Below are positions 47,473 to 56,320 of a DNA stretch of 64,000 nucleotides, one piece after another. The stretch comes from Pleomorphomonas sp. PLEO. GTDB taxonomy: Bacteria > Pseudomonadota > Alphaproteobacteria > Rhizobiales > Pleomorphomonadaceae. Where the stretch lies: NCBI RefSeq assembly GCF_041320595.1, contig NZ_CP166625.1, forward strand, positions 186,001 to 250,000, read 5' to 3'. Both the position numbers and the translations under genes were made by a program. The notes under the pieces are model-generated. The model ran no database searches. It saw only the letters and a program-made list of their open reading frames with translations, and was not told the DNA's origin. Position 1 is the first letter of the stretch; each line of letters begins with the position of its first letter.

Positions 47473-48537
47473 TCAGCGACGCTGCGAGGAGGCGAAGCCG
47501 AAGGTGAACAGCAGGGCGAACACAAGGACGAGGCCCTTGACGAAGTCCTGCGCGTAATAAGGGGCGTTGAGCATGGTGAGGCCGTTGAGCAGCGTACCGA
47601 CGAACAGCGCACCGATGGCCGTACCGAATACGTTGGGCTTCTTGGCGCCAAGCACCGCGTAGCCGATCAGCGCGGCGGCCACCGAATCGAGCAGCAGCGA
47701 CGATCCGGAGGTGACATCGCCACGGCCGACGCGGGCGGCGAGCAGGATGCCGCCGATCGAGGCGAACAGGCCGGAGATCATGTAGGCGGCGATCTTGTAA
47801 CGCTCGACCGGTGCGCCGGCGAGACGGGTGGCCTTCTCATTGCCGCCGATGGCGTAGAGCACGCGGCCATAACGCGAGCGCTCCATGAACACCCAGAGGA
47901 TGATGGCGGCCACCAGCATGATGATCACCGGCAGCGGGATCAGGTCGAACAGCCGGTAGCGGCCGAGCGCCAGGAAGGCGTCAGTGAAGGTGCCGGTCGC
48001 CGCCGAGCCGTCCGACAGCGTCATACCCTTGGCGATCGAGCGGCCACCGGTCGGGATGAGCTGCAAGCCGAGCAGCAAGAACATCATGCCGAGCGTCGCC
48101 AGAAGATCGGGAATGCGGCCCTTGACGATCAAAACGCCGTTGAGGAAGCCGATGAAGGCCCCGAGCAGCAGGCAGACGACGACCGCGAGGAAGGTGCCCT
48201 GGTTGAGGATCACCATCACGTAGCTCGACGCCATCAGCGACATGGCCGCCGTCGAACCGATGGATAGGTCAAAGCCGGCGATGGCGAGCGTGACGGTAAC
48301 CCCAAGCGCCAGAAGCGCCGTCACCGACACGGCCTGCAGGATGGAGAACATATTGCGGGCGTTGGCGAAGGCCGGCTCAAGACGCCAGAAGACGATGACC
48401 ATGATGGCCAGAATGATCAGAAGGCCGAACTTGATGACGAAGTCCTTGAACGAGAAGACGGACTTTGACGCGCCAGCTTGCGCGGCGGCCGTCGGCGCGG
48501 CCGGAGTGGGAGCCGGATTCGGGGATGGGGTGCTCAT
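47473..48537 (-). CDS. Ribose-type ABC transporter permease
   Basis: This RbsC-family permease of about 354 residues begins at ATG 48537 (AAAGG upstream); TTG 48561 is in frame but less likely. It has a Pro/Ala-rich cytoplasmic N-terminal tail (PSPNPAPTPAAPTAAAQAG) before helix 1. Conserved segments are TLAIAGFDLSIGSTAAMSLM and DSVAAALIGYAVLGAKKPNV; the latter departs from the usual LGGTSLxGG in this family, which may bear on specificity or merely reflect a subfamily. It works with the double ATPase encoded upstream. Confidence 0.92.
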   Translation of the reverse strand: MSTPSPNPAPTPAAPTAAAQAGASKSVFSFKDFVIKFGLLIILAIMVIVFWRLEPAFANARNMFSILQAVSVTALLALGVTVTLAIAGFDLSIGSTAAMSLMASSYVMVILNQGTFLAVVVCLLLGAFIGFLNGVLIVKGRIPDLLATLGMMFLLLGLQLIPTGGRSIAKGMTLSDGSAATGTFTDAFLALGRYRLFDLIPLPVIIMLVAAIILWVFMERSRYGRVLYAIGGNEKATRLAGAPVERYKIAAYMISGLFASIGGILLAARVGRGDVTSGSSLLLDSVAAALIGYAVLGAKKPNVFGTAIGALFVGTLLNGLTMLNAPYYAQDFVKGLVLVFALLFTFGFASSQRR

Positions 48538-48564
48538 GATGGAAGCCTTTTGTCTTTTCAAGCG

Positions 48565-50082
48565 TCAGGCGAAAGTTGCGTGGGTACCGGCGCCGCTGAT
48601 CTCGGCGACCAGAGCGTCAAGCGACAGCCCGTCGACCGAATGGCCACCGACCACCGAGAAATCGCGCATGACGATGATTCGGTCGGCGATTTCGGTCGCC
48701 TCCTCAAGATCGGCGCAGATGACCAGCGTTGCCCGGCCAGCAGCCGTTTCACGCAGCCGTCGGCCGATATCCTGGCGGGCGCCGATATCGACGCCTTGGA
48801 ACGGCTCATCGAGGATAAGCAGACGACAGGGCTGGATCAGCCAACGTCCAAGCACGACCTTTTGCTGGTTGCCACCCGACAGTGAACCGATCGGTACGTC
48901 GATGGACGCGCATTTGATGGCGAGGTTGGCGACCTGTCCGGTGGCCGCTCGCCGTTCCTGGTCCGGCACGACCAGAGCGAGCTTGGAAAAATGCCTCAGG
49001 AAAGGCAGTGTCATGTTGTGCAGAACGGAAAACTCGGAGACCAGCGACGAATTGCCACGGTCCTCGTGCGCCATGAACACGCCGCCAGCGATCGCCTCCT
49101 GTGGCGAAGTGGCGCGAAGCGGCTTGCCATCGATCGTCACCGAACCGGTGTGAGCGGTGGCCGTGCCGAACAGGCACTCGGCGAACTCGGTCTTGCCTGC
49201 ACCGATCAGACCGGTCAGCACCACCACCTCGCCTTCCCGAAGATCGAGGTCGAATGGCGCAGAGGTTGGCGTGAGGGCAAAATCGCGAATCTCGACCACC
49301 GTTCGGCCGCCAGCGACGGCGCTGTAGGCACCTTCGCGGAGGCGATGACCGACCATGGCGTGGACGATGCCATCGAAATCGAGCGGACGGACAAATTCGG
49401 CGCGGGTGCGGCCGTCGCGCATGACGACCGCCCGGTCGGCGAGGCGACGGATGTCGGACATGCGATGGCTGATGTAGATGATGGCGACGCCACGTGCCCT
49501 CAGGTCCTCGATCAGCGCGAACAGCCGAGCTGCTTCCGCTTCCGACAAAGAGGAGGTTGGCTCGTCGAGAATCAGTACCTTGGGATCGTGCGACAGAGCG
49601 CGGGCGATGGCGACGAGCTGTCGCTCGGCCTGACCAAGTTCGCTCATCGCCTTGCCGAGCGGCAGATCGAGGCCAAGGATCGCCTGGATCTCGCGCGCTC
49701 GGGCCGTGATGACCGCCCGGCTCAGAAGCATCGGCCCCTCGGGCCGGCAGATCTCATCGAGCGCCAGATTCTCGGCAACGGTGAGCTGTTGCACGACGCC
49801 GTCGTTGATGATCTGGTGAACGGTGTGGATGCCGGCGGCGCAGGCCTCAAGCGGCGAGCGGAAAGTCACCGTCTCGCCATCGATTTCCATCGTTCCGGAA
49901 TCAGCGGGATGCACACCGCAGAGAATCTTGATCAGCGTCGACTTGCCGGCGCCATTGGCGCCCATCAGCGCCAGCACCTCGCCACGTCGAATGTCGAGAT
50001 CGACATCGATGACCGCATGCGTGCTGCCGAAACGCTTGTTCAGCCCACGGATGCGGATCACCTCCCTCCCTGGTTCTGTCAT
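48565..50082 (-). CDS. Ribose-type ABC transporter ATP-binding protein (two NBDs)
   Basis: This RbsA/MglA-type ATPase has 505 residues from ATG 50082 (GGAGG about 11 nt upstream); an in-frame upstream extension to 50169 would run into the presumed operator and is rejected. NBD1 has Walker A GANGAGKST, signature LGQAERQ (degenerate, with SELGQAERQLVAIARAL) and Walker B VLILDEPTSSL. NBD2 has GLIGAGKTE, which keeps the catalytic Lys often lost in this half, then LSGGNQQK and LLILDEPFQGVD. It is the first gene of the importer operon. Confidence 0.93.
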   Translation of the reverse strand: MTEPGREVIRIRGLNKRFGSTHAVIDVDLDIRRGEVLALMGANGAGKSTLIKILCGVHPADSGTMEIDGETVTFRSPLEACAAGIHTVHQIINDGVVQQLTVAENLALDEICRPEGPMLLSRAVITARAREIQAILGLDLPLGKAMSELGQAERQLVAIARALSHDPKVLILDEPTSSLSEAEAARLFALIEDLRARGVAIIYISHRMSDIRRLADRAVVMRDGRTRAEFVRPLDFDGIVHAMVGHRLREGAYSAVAGGRTVVEIRDFALTPTSAPFDLDLREGEVVVLTGLIGAGKTEFAECLFGTATAHTGSVTIDGKPLRATSPQEAIAGGVFMAHEDRGNSSLVSEFSVLHNMTLPFLRHFSKLALVVPDQERRAATGQVANLAIKCASIDVPIGSLSGGNQQKVVLGRWLIQPCRLLILDEPFQGVDIGARQDIGRRLRETAAGRATLVICADLEEATEIADRIIVMRDFSVVGGHSVDGLSLDALVAEISGAGTHATFA

Positions 50083-50162
50083 GCCGAAAACCGCCTCCAC
50101 GGATGTTTGGCAGAGGGTCTCCTCCGACCCGATGGCGGCCAACCTAGTCACCCAAACATCAA

Positions 50163-50182
50163 TTGTCAATCGATCTTGACAA
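50163..50182. promoter_or_regulatory. Candidate SorC operator between importer and mtnK
   Basis: A perfect inverted repeat TTGTCAA (50163-50169) and TTGACAA (50176-50182) with a 6-bp spacer lies between the divergent importer and mtnK-mtnA operons. Each arm also contains a TTGACA pointing outward, so the site could overlap back-to-back -35 elements. The 9-mer ATTGTCAAT here recurs, inverted, ahead of the aldolase gene. Confidence 0.55.
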
Positions 50183-50288
50183 ATGACAAAAACCGGAACA
50201 ACTTCCGCTTCCAGCGACCTCTGCCAGCATCGAGGAGCGACGCATCGTCGTGGTGGAGGCGGAATAAGCGAGGGATGGAGAAGACCCC

Positions 50289-51578
50289 ATGACAGACGTT
50301 CGGAGCGCCCGCACCGGCGGCGCCGACTATCGGCCGCTGACCGAGAGCACGCTGGCGCCCTATCTCGCCGGCTTTTCGGAAGTCGCCGCGATTCTTGGCG
50401 GTGAAACGAAGGATTGGAAAGTCACCGAAGTTGGCGACGGCAATCTCAACCTGGTGTTCATCGTGCGTGGCCCGAAGGGAGCGTTGATCGTCAAGCAGGC
50501 TCTTCCCTATGTGCGCCTCGTCGGCGACTCCTGGCCATTGCCGCTCGACCGCTCCTTCTTCGAAAGCCAGGCGCTGATGACCGAGGGCGCCGCCGCGCCA
50601 GGGCTGGTGCCGAAGGTCGTGCTGTTCGACGCCATGCAGGCGCTGGTGATCATGGAGTTCCTCACCCCGCACATCATCATGCGCAAGGGCTTGATCGACG
50701 GCGTTGAGTTCCTCCGCTTCGCGGCGACGCTGTCGGAATTCATGGCGCAGTCGCTGTTCAAGACCTCCGATCTCTACCTGCCGGCCGCCGAGAAGAAGAA
50801 GCAGATGGCGGTCTTCTGCGCCAACACCGAACTTTGCCGGATTACCGAGGATCTGGTGTTCACCGATCCCTACAGGGCGGCCAAACTCAATCACTGGACC
50901 TCGCCTCAGCTCGACGACATCGCCCTTGAATTCCGCGCCGACGGACCGCTCAAGGCGGCGGCCCAGGCGATGAAGCTCAAGTTCCTCAGCCACGCCGAGG
51001 CGCTGGTGCACGGCGACCTGCATTCCGGCTCGATCATGGCCACTAGCACCGACGTCCGCGTCATCGATCCGGAGTTCGCCTTCTTCGGACCGATGGGGTT
51101 TGACGTCGGCGCGCTGATCGGCAACCTGATCCTCGCCTACCTCAGCCAGATCGGCCACGAGGACGAGAAGGGCGGACGCGACGCCTACCGTGCCTGGATC
51201 AAGAAGCAGATCGTCGACGTTTGGACGCTGTTCTCGGCGCGCTTCGTCGAACTATGGTCGACCGAGGGCAAGGGCGACGCCTTTACCGCCGAGCTGTTTA
51301 CCGACGCGGCGAGCCGGGCGGCGCTGGCTGAGGAGCAGGCCCGCTATATGCGCTCGCTGTTCGAGGACATGCTTGGATTTGCCGGCTGCAAGATGATCCG
51401 CCGCATCCTCGGTCTCGCCCATGTCGCCGATTTCGAGAGCATCGCCGACAAGGACGTGCGCTCCAAGGGCGAGCGGCGAGCCCTACGGCTCGGTCGCGAC
51501 CTTGTGGTCAATCGCACGCGCTTTGCCAGCATAGAGGCTGTGGCCGCTGCCGTGGTTGCCGCCGACACCACCCGCTGA
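50289..51578 (+). CDS. mtnK: S-methyl-5-thioribose kinase
   Basis: MtnK phosphorylates 5-methylthioribose (or 5-deoxyribose) at C1 using ATP. The 429-residue protein has the APH-like kinase fold: the nucleotide-loop region VGDGNLNLVFIV, catalytic loop HGDLHSGSIMAT (Asp base) and metal-binding region VIDPEFAFFGPMGFDVG. The MtnK-specific RLVGDSWPLPLDR stretch is present. GGAGAAG precedes the ATG. mtnA follows about 100 bp later. No 5'-methylthioadenosine nucleosidase or phosphorylase is visible here, so the free sugar probably comes in through the divergent importer or from elsewhere in the cell. Confidence 0.95.
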   Translation: MTDVRSARTGGADYRPLTESTLAPYLAGFSEVAAILGGETKDWKVTEVGDGNLNLVFIVRGPKGALIVKQALPYVRLVGDSWPLPLDRSFFESQALMTEGAAAPGLVPKVVLFDAMQALVIMEFLTPHIIMRKGLIDGVEFLRFAATLSEFMAQSLFKTSDLYLPAAEKKKQMAVFCANTELCRITEDLVFTDPYRAAKLNHWTSPQLDDIALEFRADGPLKAAAQAMKLKFLSHAEALVHGDLHSGSIMATSTDVRVIDPEFAFFGPMGFDVGALIGNLILAYLSQIGHEDEKGGRDAYRAWIKKQIVDVWTLFSARFVELWSTEGKGDAFTAELFTDAASRAALAEEQARYMRSLFEDMLGFAGCKMIRRILGLAHVADFESIADKDVRSKGERRALRLGRDLVVNRTRFASIEAVAAAVVAADTTR

Positions 51579-51681
51579 CGGCCATCCGGCCGCATTCGAC
51601 TGACCCCGAGGGCGGCCAGACCGCCCGCCATAAATGGACCGACCGTTGCGCCTTTGGCGCGACGGCGACCGGAGGCCTTTC

Positions 51682-52782
51682 ATGAAAATCTACGGCAAAT
51701 CCATGCGGACGATCTGGGTTTCGGACGACAGCTGGGGGGTCGAAATCATCGACCAGACCAAGCTGCCCTTCGAGGTCAAGACCCGGACGCTTCGCTCCTG
51801 GCAGGAAGCGGCGACAGCCATCCGTGACATGGTGGTGCGCGGCGCGCCGCTGATCGGCGCCACCGGCGCTTATGGCCTAGCGCTCGCCATGCGCGAGGAT
51901 TCCTCGGATGAAAACCTCGAGCGCGCCTATACCGCCCTGCTCGCCACCCGTCCCACCGCGGTCAACCTCCGTTGGGGCCTCGACGACCTCAAGGGCCGCC
52001 TCATCAAGGTCGCTCCGTCCGAGCGCATGGGCCTTGCCTACCGTCGCGCCGCCGAGATCTGCGACGAAGACGTCGAGACCTGCAAGGCGATCGGCCGGCA
52101 TGGCTTTGCCATTATCCGCGACCTTTGGGAGAAGAAGGGCAAGCCGTCGCGCTTCAACGTCCTCACCCACTGCAACGCTGGCTGGCTCGCCTGCATCGAC
52201 TGGGGCACGGCGCTGGCTCCCATCTACATGGCCTTCGAAGCGGGCATTCCCATCCATGTCTGGGTCGATGAGACGCGGCCGCGCAATCAGGGCGCCAGCC
52301 TCACGGCCTTCGAGCTCGGTCAGCATGGCGTCGATCACACGGTGATCGCCGATAACCAGGGTGGCCATCTGATGCAGCATGGTCTCGTCGACATGGCGAT
52401 CGTCGGCACCGACCGCACCACGGCTACCGGCGACGTCTGCAACAAGATCGGCACCTACCTGAAGGCTCTGGCCGCCCACGACAACGGCGTGCCCTTCTAC
52501 GTCGGCCTACCGTTCACCACCATCGACTGGACGCTGGAAGACGGCGTCCGCGAGATCCCGATCGAGGAGCGCGACGCCCGCGAACTCAGCCACATCACTG
52601 GCCGCACAGCCGACGGTCGCCTGGAGACGGTGGATATTCTTCCCAAGGGCAGCTCGGCGCTCAACTACGGCTTCGATGTGACGCCAGCCCGCCTTGTCAC
52701 CGGCCTGATCACCGAGCGCGGCGTCGCCGCTGCCAGCCGCGACGGTCTCCTCAAGCTCTATCCGGAGCAGAAGGCCAAATGA
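51682..52782 (+). CDS. mtnA: S-methyl-5-thioribose-1-phosphate isomerase
   Basis: MtnA converts 5-methylthioribose 1-phosphate (or the 5-deoxy analogue) to the ribulose 1-phosphate. The 366-residue protein is an eIF2B-like isomerase. The catalytic cysteine C164 is in [11 protein letters not shown] and the catalytic aspartate D244 in [18 protein letters not shown]. The start ATG 51682 has GGAGG 6 nt upstream. The mtnB-mtnC-mtnD enzymes of the full methionine salvage pathway are absent nearby, while a class II aldolase lies 1.3 kb away, pointing to the DHAP shunt. Confidence 0.95.
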   Translation: MKIYGKSMRTIWVSDDSWGVEIIDQTKLPFEVKTRTLRSWQEAATAIRDMVVRGAPLIGATGAYGLALAMREDSSDENLERAYTALLATRPTAVNLRWGLDDLKGRLIKVAPSERMGLAYRRAAEICDEDVETCKAIGRHGFAIIRDLWEKKGKPSRFNVLTHCNAGWLACIDWGTALAPIYMAFEAGIPIHVWVDETRPRNQGASLTAFELGQHGVDHTVIADNQGGHLMQHGLVDMAIVGTDRTTATGDVCNKIGTYLKALAAHDNGVPFYVGLPFTTIDWTLEDGVREIPIEERDARELSHITGRTADGRLETVDILPKGSSALNYGFDVTPARLVTGLITERGVAAASRDGLLKLYPEQKAK

Positions 52783-52830
52783 CAAACTGCCCCTGCCCAG
52801 CATCGGTCGCCCGAGCCGGCGCAGGGGCAC

Positions 52831-52866
52831 GCGCCGGTTCCCCCCAACCGGCGCTTCCTTCTTTCG
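52831..52866 (+). terminator. Terminator after mtnA
   Basis: A 9-bp perfect stem (52831-52839 with 52846-52854, 6-nt C loop) is followed by the pyrimidine tract TTCCTTCTTTC. It ends the mtnK-mtnA transcript before the convergent regulator gene. Confidence 0.7.
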
Positions 52867-52910
52867 CATTCGCTCAGAGCCGAAAGCCGCCCGCTCCGTG
52901 GGTTGGCGAC

Positions 52911-53933
52911 CTAGAGTCGCCCGAGAATATTGCGAGCGGTCGGTTCGTCGGTGATCAACGCGGTGACGTAGCCACCGCGCAGGGCGCCAAGAATGGCGTC
53001 CGTCTTGTCCGTTCCGCCAGCCGCGGCGATGCGAGTCGGCACGCTTCGCACGTCGTCGAGGGTGATGCCGATCATGCGGTCGTCCATGGTGCCGCGCAGC
53101 CAGTTGCCTTCGATGTCGTAGAAGCGACCGGCGATGACGCCGACGGCACCGTTGGAGATGTAATATTTGCTCTCGTCGACGGAAATCAGGCCGGAGGCGA
53201 ACACCAGGCTGTTGGCCTTGACCGTGCAGACGCCGAACAGCAGCTTGTTGCAGGAGCGAATGCGGGCGAACTGTTCCTGAATGGTCGGTTCGCGCATCAG
53301 CGCGTCGCGCAGTGCCGCGTTGGACAGGGCAGCCGGCGCGTGCAGGTTGATCGAACGGGCATGCAGCCGACGGGCGATGAAGGCGACGCATTCCTCGGCC
53401 GTGAAGCCGTCATAGGCGGAGCGCTGGCTGCCGATCACCTGCACGACGCAACTGTCCGGCATGGCCTTTTCCGGCAAGTTCTCGGCCAGCGACAGCACCG
53501 TGCGGCCCCAGGCAACGCCCAGAACGTCGCCGTTCATCAGGATCTGATCGAGATACTGGGCGCCGGCCCGGCCGATACGCTCGCTCGGAGGCCGCATGCC
53601 GCCGTCAAAGGGAATGACCATGCATTCGGTAAGGCCGAAGGCGTGCTTGATCTGCTGGGCAAGGTCGATCGAGTTCAGAAGCTCCGGTCGCACAACCACC
53701 TTGATGTAATGCAGGTCACGCGCCTGCTGAAGGTAGTTCACCACCGTCGCTCGCGACACGCCCATCAGGTCGGCGATCTGGCTCTGCGTCATTTCGTCGT
53801 GATGGTAAAGCCAGGACGCCCAAAGGAGCGGATCGGCGAGGTATTCCCCTGGCCGCGGCAGTGGCGCCCGGTTGTCCCCATCGGCGGCCGTCGATCGGTC
53901 AGCCTTGTCCTTCGTCCTTGAGCGTGGCGCCAT
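52911..53933 (-). CDS. SorC/DeoR-type sugar-binding transcriptional regulator
   Basis: This 340-residue regulator of the SorC family has an N-terminal sigma-like HTH (LLWASWLYHHDEMTQSQIAD then GVSRATVVNYLQQARDLHYI) and a large C-terminal sugar-phosphate-binding domain (ILMNGDVLGVAWGRTVLSLA, AAGGTDKTDAILGALRGGYV). A charged stretch of about 30 residues precedes the HTH. It is divergent from the aldolase gene. Similar 9-bp sequences lie in both intergenic regions of this cluster. It probably senses a phosphorylated intermediate of the methylthio-/deoxyribose route. Confidence 0.92.
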   Translation of the reverse strand: MAPRSRTKDKADRSTAADGDNRAPLPRPGEYLADPLLWASWLYHHDEMTQSQIADLMGVSRATVVNYLQQARDLHYIKVVVRPELLNSIDLAQQIKHAFGLTECMVIPFDGGMRPPSERIGRAGAQYLDQILMNGDVLGVAWGRTVLSLAENLPEKAMPDSCVVQVIGSQRSAYDGFTAEECVAFIARRLHARSINLHAPAALSNAALRDALMREPTIQEQFARIRSCNKLLFGVCTVKANSLVFASGLISVDESKYYISNGAVGVIAGRFYDIEGNWLRGTMDDRMIGITLDDVRSVPTRIAAAGGTDKTDAILGALRGGYVTALITDEPTARNILGRL

Positions 53934-53979
53934 GATCTTCCCAACCCCGTCGCCCGAGTCCTGTCATCCCGGATCGACA

Positions 53980-53988
53980 ATTGACAAT
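53980..53988. promoter_or_regulatory. Candidate SorC half-operator upstream of the aldolase
   Basis: ATTGACAAT is the inverted copy of the 9-mer at 50162-50170. It lies in the 148-bp gap between the SorC regulator and the aldolase. A CGAC(A)AT-like half precedes it but a full palindrome is not clear. Confidence 0.4.
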
Positions 53989-54081
53989 CTGAGTTAACAT
54001 AAGCACCCATTCGCGCCAAGTGCCATTGCTCGTCTGGCGTGTCGAACACGCCCTACCCGACCCCTCATCGAGGACATCAGA

Positions 54082-54792
54082 ATGCCTGCCAGCCTTTCCG
54101 CCCTCTCCCATCTCGCCCTCCGGACCGAGATCATCGCCACCTGCCGCGAAATGAATGCCTCGGGCGTCAACCAGGGCACGTCGGGCAATGTCAGCGTGCG
54201 CATCGGAGAGGGACGATTCCTGGTAACGCCCACGGGTATTCCTTACGCCGGCATGACCGAGGACCAGATCGTCGAGATGACCTTCGACGGCACCTATTAT
54301 GGTCCCTGCCGGCCGACGAGCGAGTGGCGTTTCCACCGCGATATCCTGCTTCATCGGCCGGACATCGACACGGTGATCCATACCCACTCGATGTTCTCGA
54401 CGGTGATTTCCTGCCTGCGCCGCGACATTCCGGCCGTTCATTACATGGTGGCCGCCGCGGGCGGTGAAAACATCCGCTGCGCCGAGTATGCCACCTTCGG
54501 CTCGCAAGCGCTCTCGGACCACGCGCTGAAAGCTCTGGAAGGCCGTCTTGCCTGCCTGCTCGCCAACCACGGGCTGATCGTGCTCGGCGCCAATCTCAAG
54601 AAAGCCTATTCCCTGCTGGTCGAGGTCGAGACCATTGCCGCCCAATATTGGCGGGCGCTTGCCATCGGCGCGCCGGTGATCCTCGACAATGCCGAGATGC
54701 AGAACGTCTTCGCCATGTTCAAGGTTTACGGCCGACAGGACGCGGCCGATTCCGATCTCCGCTGCGGTGGTTTGGCAGCGCCAGCCGCCTGA
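54082..54792 (+). CDS. Class II aldolase, probable 5-methylthioribulose/5-deoxyribulose 1-phosphate aldolase
   Basis: This zinc-dependent aldolase of the FucA/AraD/MtnB family has 236 residues. All key residues align with E. coli FucA: E81 in TSEWRFH, zinc ligands H100 and H102 in IHTHSMFS, and H163 in ANHGLIV. The glycine-rich phosphate loop is NQGTSGNVSVR. Keeping the glutamate indicates an aldolase and not MtnB dehydratase-like chemistry, though the two are close. Beside mtnK, mtnA and an importer, it should split the ketose 1-phosphate to DHAP and (methylthio)acetaldehyde or acetaldehyde. L-fuculose 1-phosphate is the alternative substrate. GAGGA precedes the ATG. Confidence 0.88.
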   Translation: MPASLSALSHLALRTEIIATCREMNASGVNQGTSGNVSVRIGEGRFLVTPTGIPYAGMTEDQIVEMTFDGTYYGPCRPTSEWRFHRDILLHRPDIDTVIHTHSMFSTVISCLRRDIPAVHYMVAAAGGENIRCAEYATFGSQALSDHALKALEGRLACLLANHGLIVLGANLKKAYSLLVEVETIAAQYWRALAIGAPVILDNAEMQNVFAMFKVYGRQDAADSDLRCGGLAAPAA

Positions 54793-54806
54793 GGTTGACG
54801 ACAGCG

Positions 54807-55781
54807 TCAGACCGGCGTCGCGTGCACCTCGACGCCGGCGGAGTTGAGTCTGGACAGTTCGTCCGGCGTCATCAAGACGGCCGCCGTCGACAGGGCATCC
54901 GCAAGCGCGGCTTGCCCCGCCACGATGCTGACGGCCGAGAAAGCGGAGGCAACGGCGCCCTTCCGAGGGTGCAGTATGTGGCCAATACGGCCGGCAGCGT
55001 TGAGAAGAGTGCCGTCCATCATCGAGGTGGCAACCGCTCGGTCCTTGAGACGCAGTGTCGTTGCCAATGCGTCGCCATTCGGGCCGGCGGCAAGACCGAC
55101 CTTCCAGCCGCCGCCGTCGCGACCGCCGCCGAGGGCCTGGATCTCGCCGATGTCGAGCAACACGTTATCGAAACCGCGTGCCCGCAAAAGATCGGCGACG
55201 CGGTCGGTGATGTAGCCCTGAGCAATCCCGTTCAACGTCATCGCCATGCCCGGTTTGGAAAAACGCACGACCTCTTCGTCGAACATGACCTGATCGAAAC
55301 CAACGCGTACCAGACTGTCTCCGAGTTCGGCAGCGGGCAGCGCATCGGTCCGTCCGCCCGCGAAATGAGCGGCGTAGGCGGCAAATACCGGCTGCACCGT
55401 GGGATCGAACAGGCCGCCCGTTTCAGCGTGTACGCTGCGTACCAACGCCAAAAGGCGCAGGATGTCGGCCTCCGGTGCGTCGAGGCGGCCGTTGGCGTTC
55501 AGGCGGGATAGCGCGCTGTCGGTACGATAGAGGCTGAACAGGGACTCAAGGCGAGCGATCTCTTGCTCCACCGCGGCGAAGGTCGCGGTCGCAAGCGTGG
55601 CATCGGCGCCGACGAGTTCGATCGAGGCATGGGCGCCGAGCGCATTGCCGAACCAGCGGCGAACGGGCGCCGCTGCAAGAGTGGCGGGGACGAAGGCCAT
55701 GGCGGCGAGCGCCGCGCCAATGCGGATGAAGCGGCGCCGAGCAATCGGCCGAACGAGAAGATCTGGCATGGCGGGCCTCAC
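54807..55781 (-). CDS. nosX: FAD:protein FMN transferase, NosX-type ApbE
   Basis: This is a periplasmic flavin transferase of 324 residues that attaches FMN to a threonine of its target; here the target is NosR, whose flavinylation motif is encoded in the same cluster. A twin-arginine-like signal (ARRRFIRIGAALAAMAF) predicts export in folded form. ApbE-family segments are FSLYRTDSALSRLN, NGIAQGYITDRVADLLRARG and the C-terminal GHILHPRKG. The start overlaps the nosL stop by 4 bp. It is the last gene of the nos operon and converges on the aldolase gene with only 14 bp between. Confidence 0.9.
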   Translation of the reverse strand: MRPAMPDLLVRPIARRRFIRIGAALAAMAFVPATLAAAPVRRWFGNALGAHASIELVGADATLATATFAAVEQEIARLESLFSLYRTDSALSRLNANGRLDAPEADILRLLALVRSVHAETGGLFDPTVQPVFAAYAAHFAGGRTDALPAAELGDSLVRVGFDQVMFDEEVVRFSKPGMAMTLNGIAQGYITDRVADLLRARGFDNVLLDIGEIQALGGGRDGGGWKVGLAAGPNGDALATTLRLKDRAVATSMMDGTLLNAAGRIGHILHPRKGAVASAFSAVSIVAGQAALADALSTAAVLMTPDELSRLNSAGVEVHATPV

Positions 55782-56320
55782 ATCTGCATGTCGGAATGAC
55801 TTGATGGGTCGGCACTGGCCGGACCGAGATATTTGTCAGGGATGTCGGCGAGGCTGACGATCGCGCCGCCTTCACGAGCGACGAAGTCGTCGGCGGCCTT
55901 ACGGCTGCCGAAGGGGATTGCCTCGGGCATGCCCATCGCGCCGGCCTGACGGCTGCCGATCACGAACAGAGCCGCGTCGGCGTCGATCCAGTTGTCGCGG
56001 CCGGGCTCGGCCCAGCTCGGCGCCTTTTCCATGTCGGAAACGTAGACAGCGGTGACATCACCGCGCTTCTCGCCACCACGCAGATAGGTGACGGCGTCGC
56101 TCACCTGCGAGAACCATAGGGGATGCTCCTGCCCCTTTTCATGGATCTGCGCCTTGGGGCCTCCGTGGTCGGCAAGGTACATCTGACAGTAATAGCCAAG
56201 CGCCTCGTCGGTCATGGTGACGGCAGCCGGCTTGATGGCCGCTTCTTCCTTGCACGCGGCAAGCGGCAAGGCCAGGGCAGCGGAGATCACCAGGGCGGAG
56301 AGGAGACGGTTGATCATCAT
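55778..56320 (-). CDS. nosL: Copper chaperone lipoprotein NosL
   Basis: NosL delivers Cu(I) for assembly of the CuZ centre of nitrous oxide reductase. From the ATG at 56320, which overlaps the nosY stop as ATGA, the protein has 180 residues. The signal with lipobox LAAC (ISAALALPLAACKEE) predicts a lipid-anchored periplasmic protein. Segments HPLWFSQVSDAVTYL and GSRKAADDF are typical of NosL, and Met-rich ends (GAMGMPEAIPFG, SDMQM) may bind copper. A longer in-frame start at 56374 is rejected because it lies inside nosY. Confidence 0.92.
   Translation of the reverse strand: MMINRLLSALVISAALALPLAACKEEAAIKPAAVTMTDEALGYYCQMYLADHGGPKAQIHEKGQEHPLWFSQVSDAVTYLRGGEKRGDVTAVYVSDMEKAPSWAEPGRDNWIDADAALFVIGSRQAGAMGMPEAIPFGSRKAADDFVAREGGAIVSLADIPDKYLGPASADPSSHSDMQM

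Noticed and set aside
50083-50169. N-terminal extension of the two-domain ATPase frame
   Set aside because: The first TTG/ATG choices there overlap the TTGTCAA inverted repeat; ATP-binding proteins of this family start near MTEPGREVIRIRGLNKRFG.
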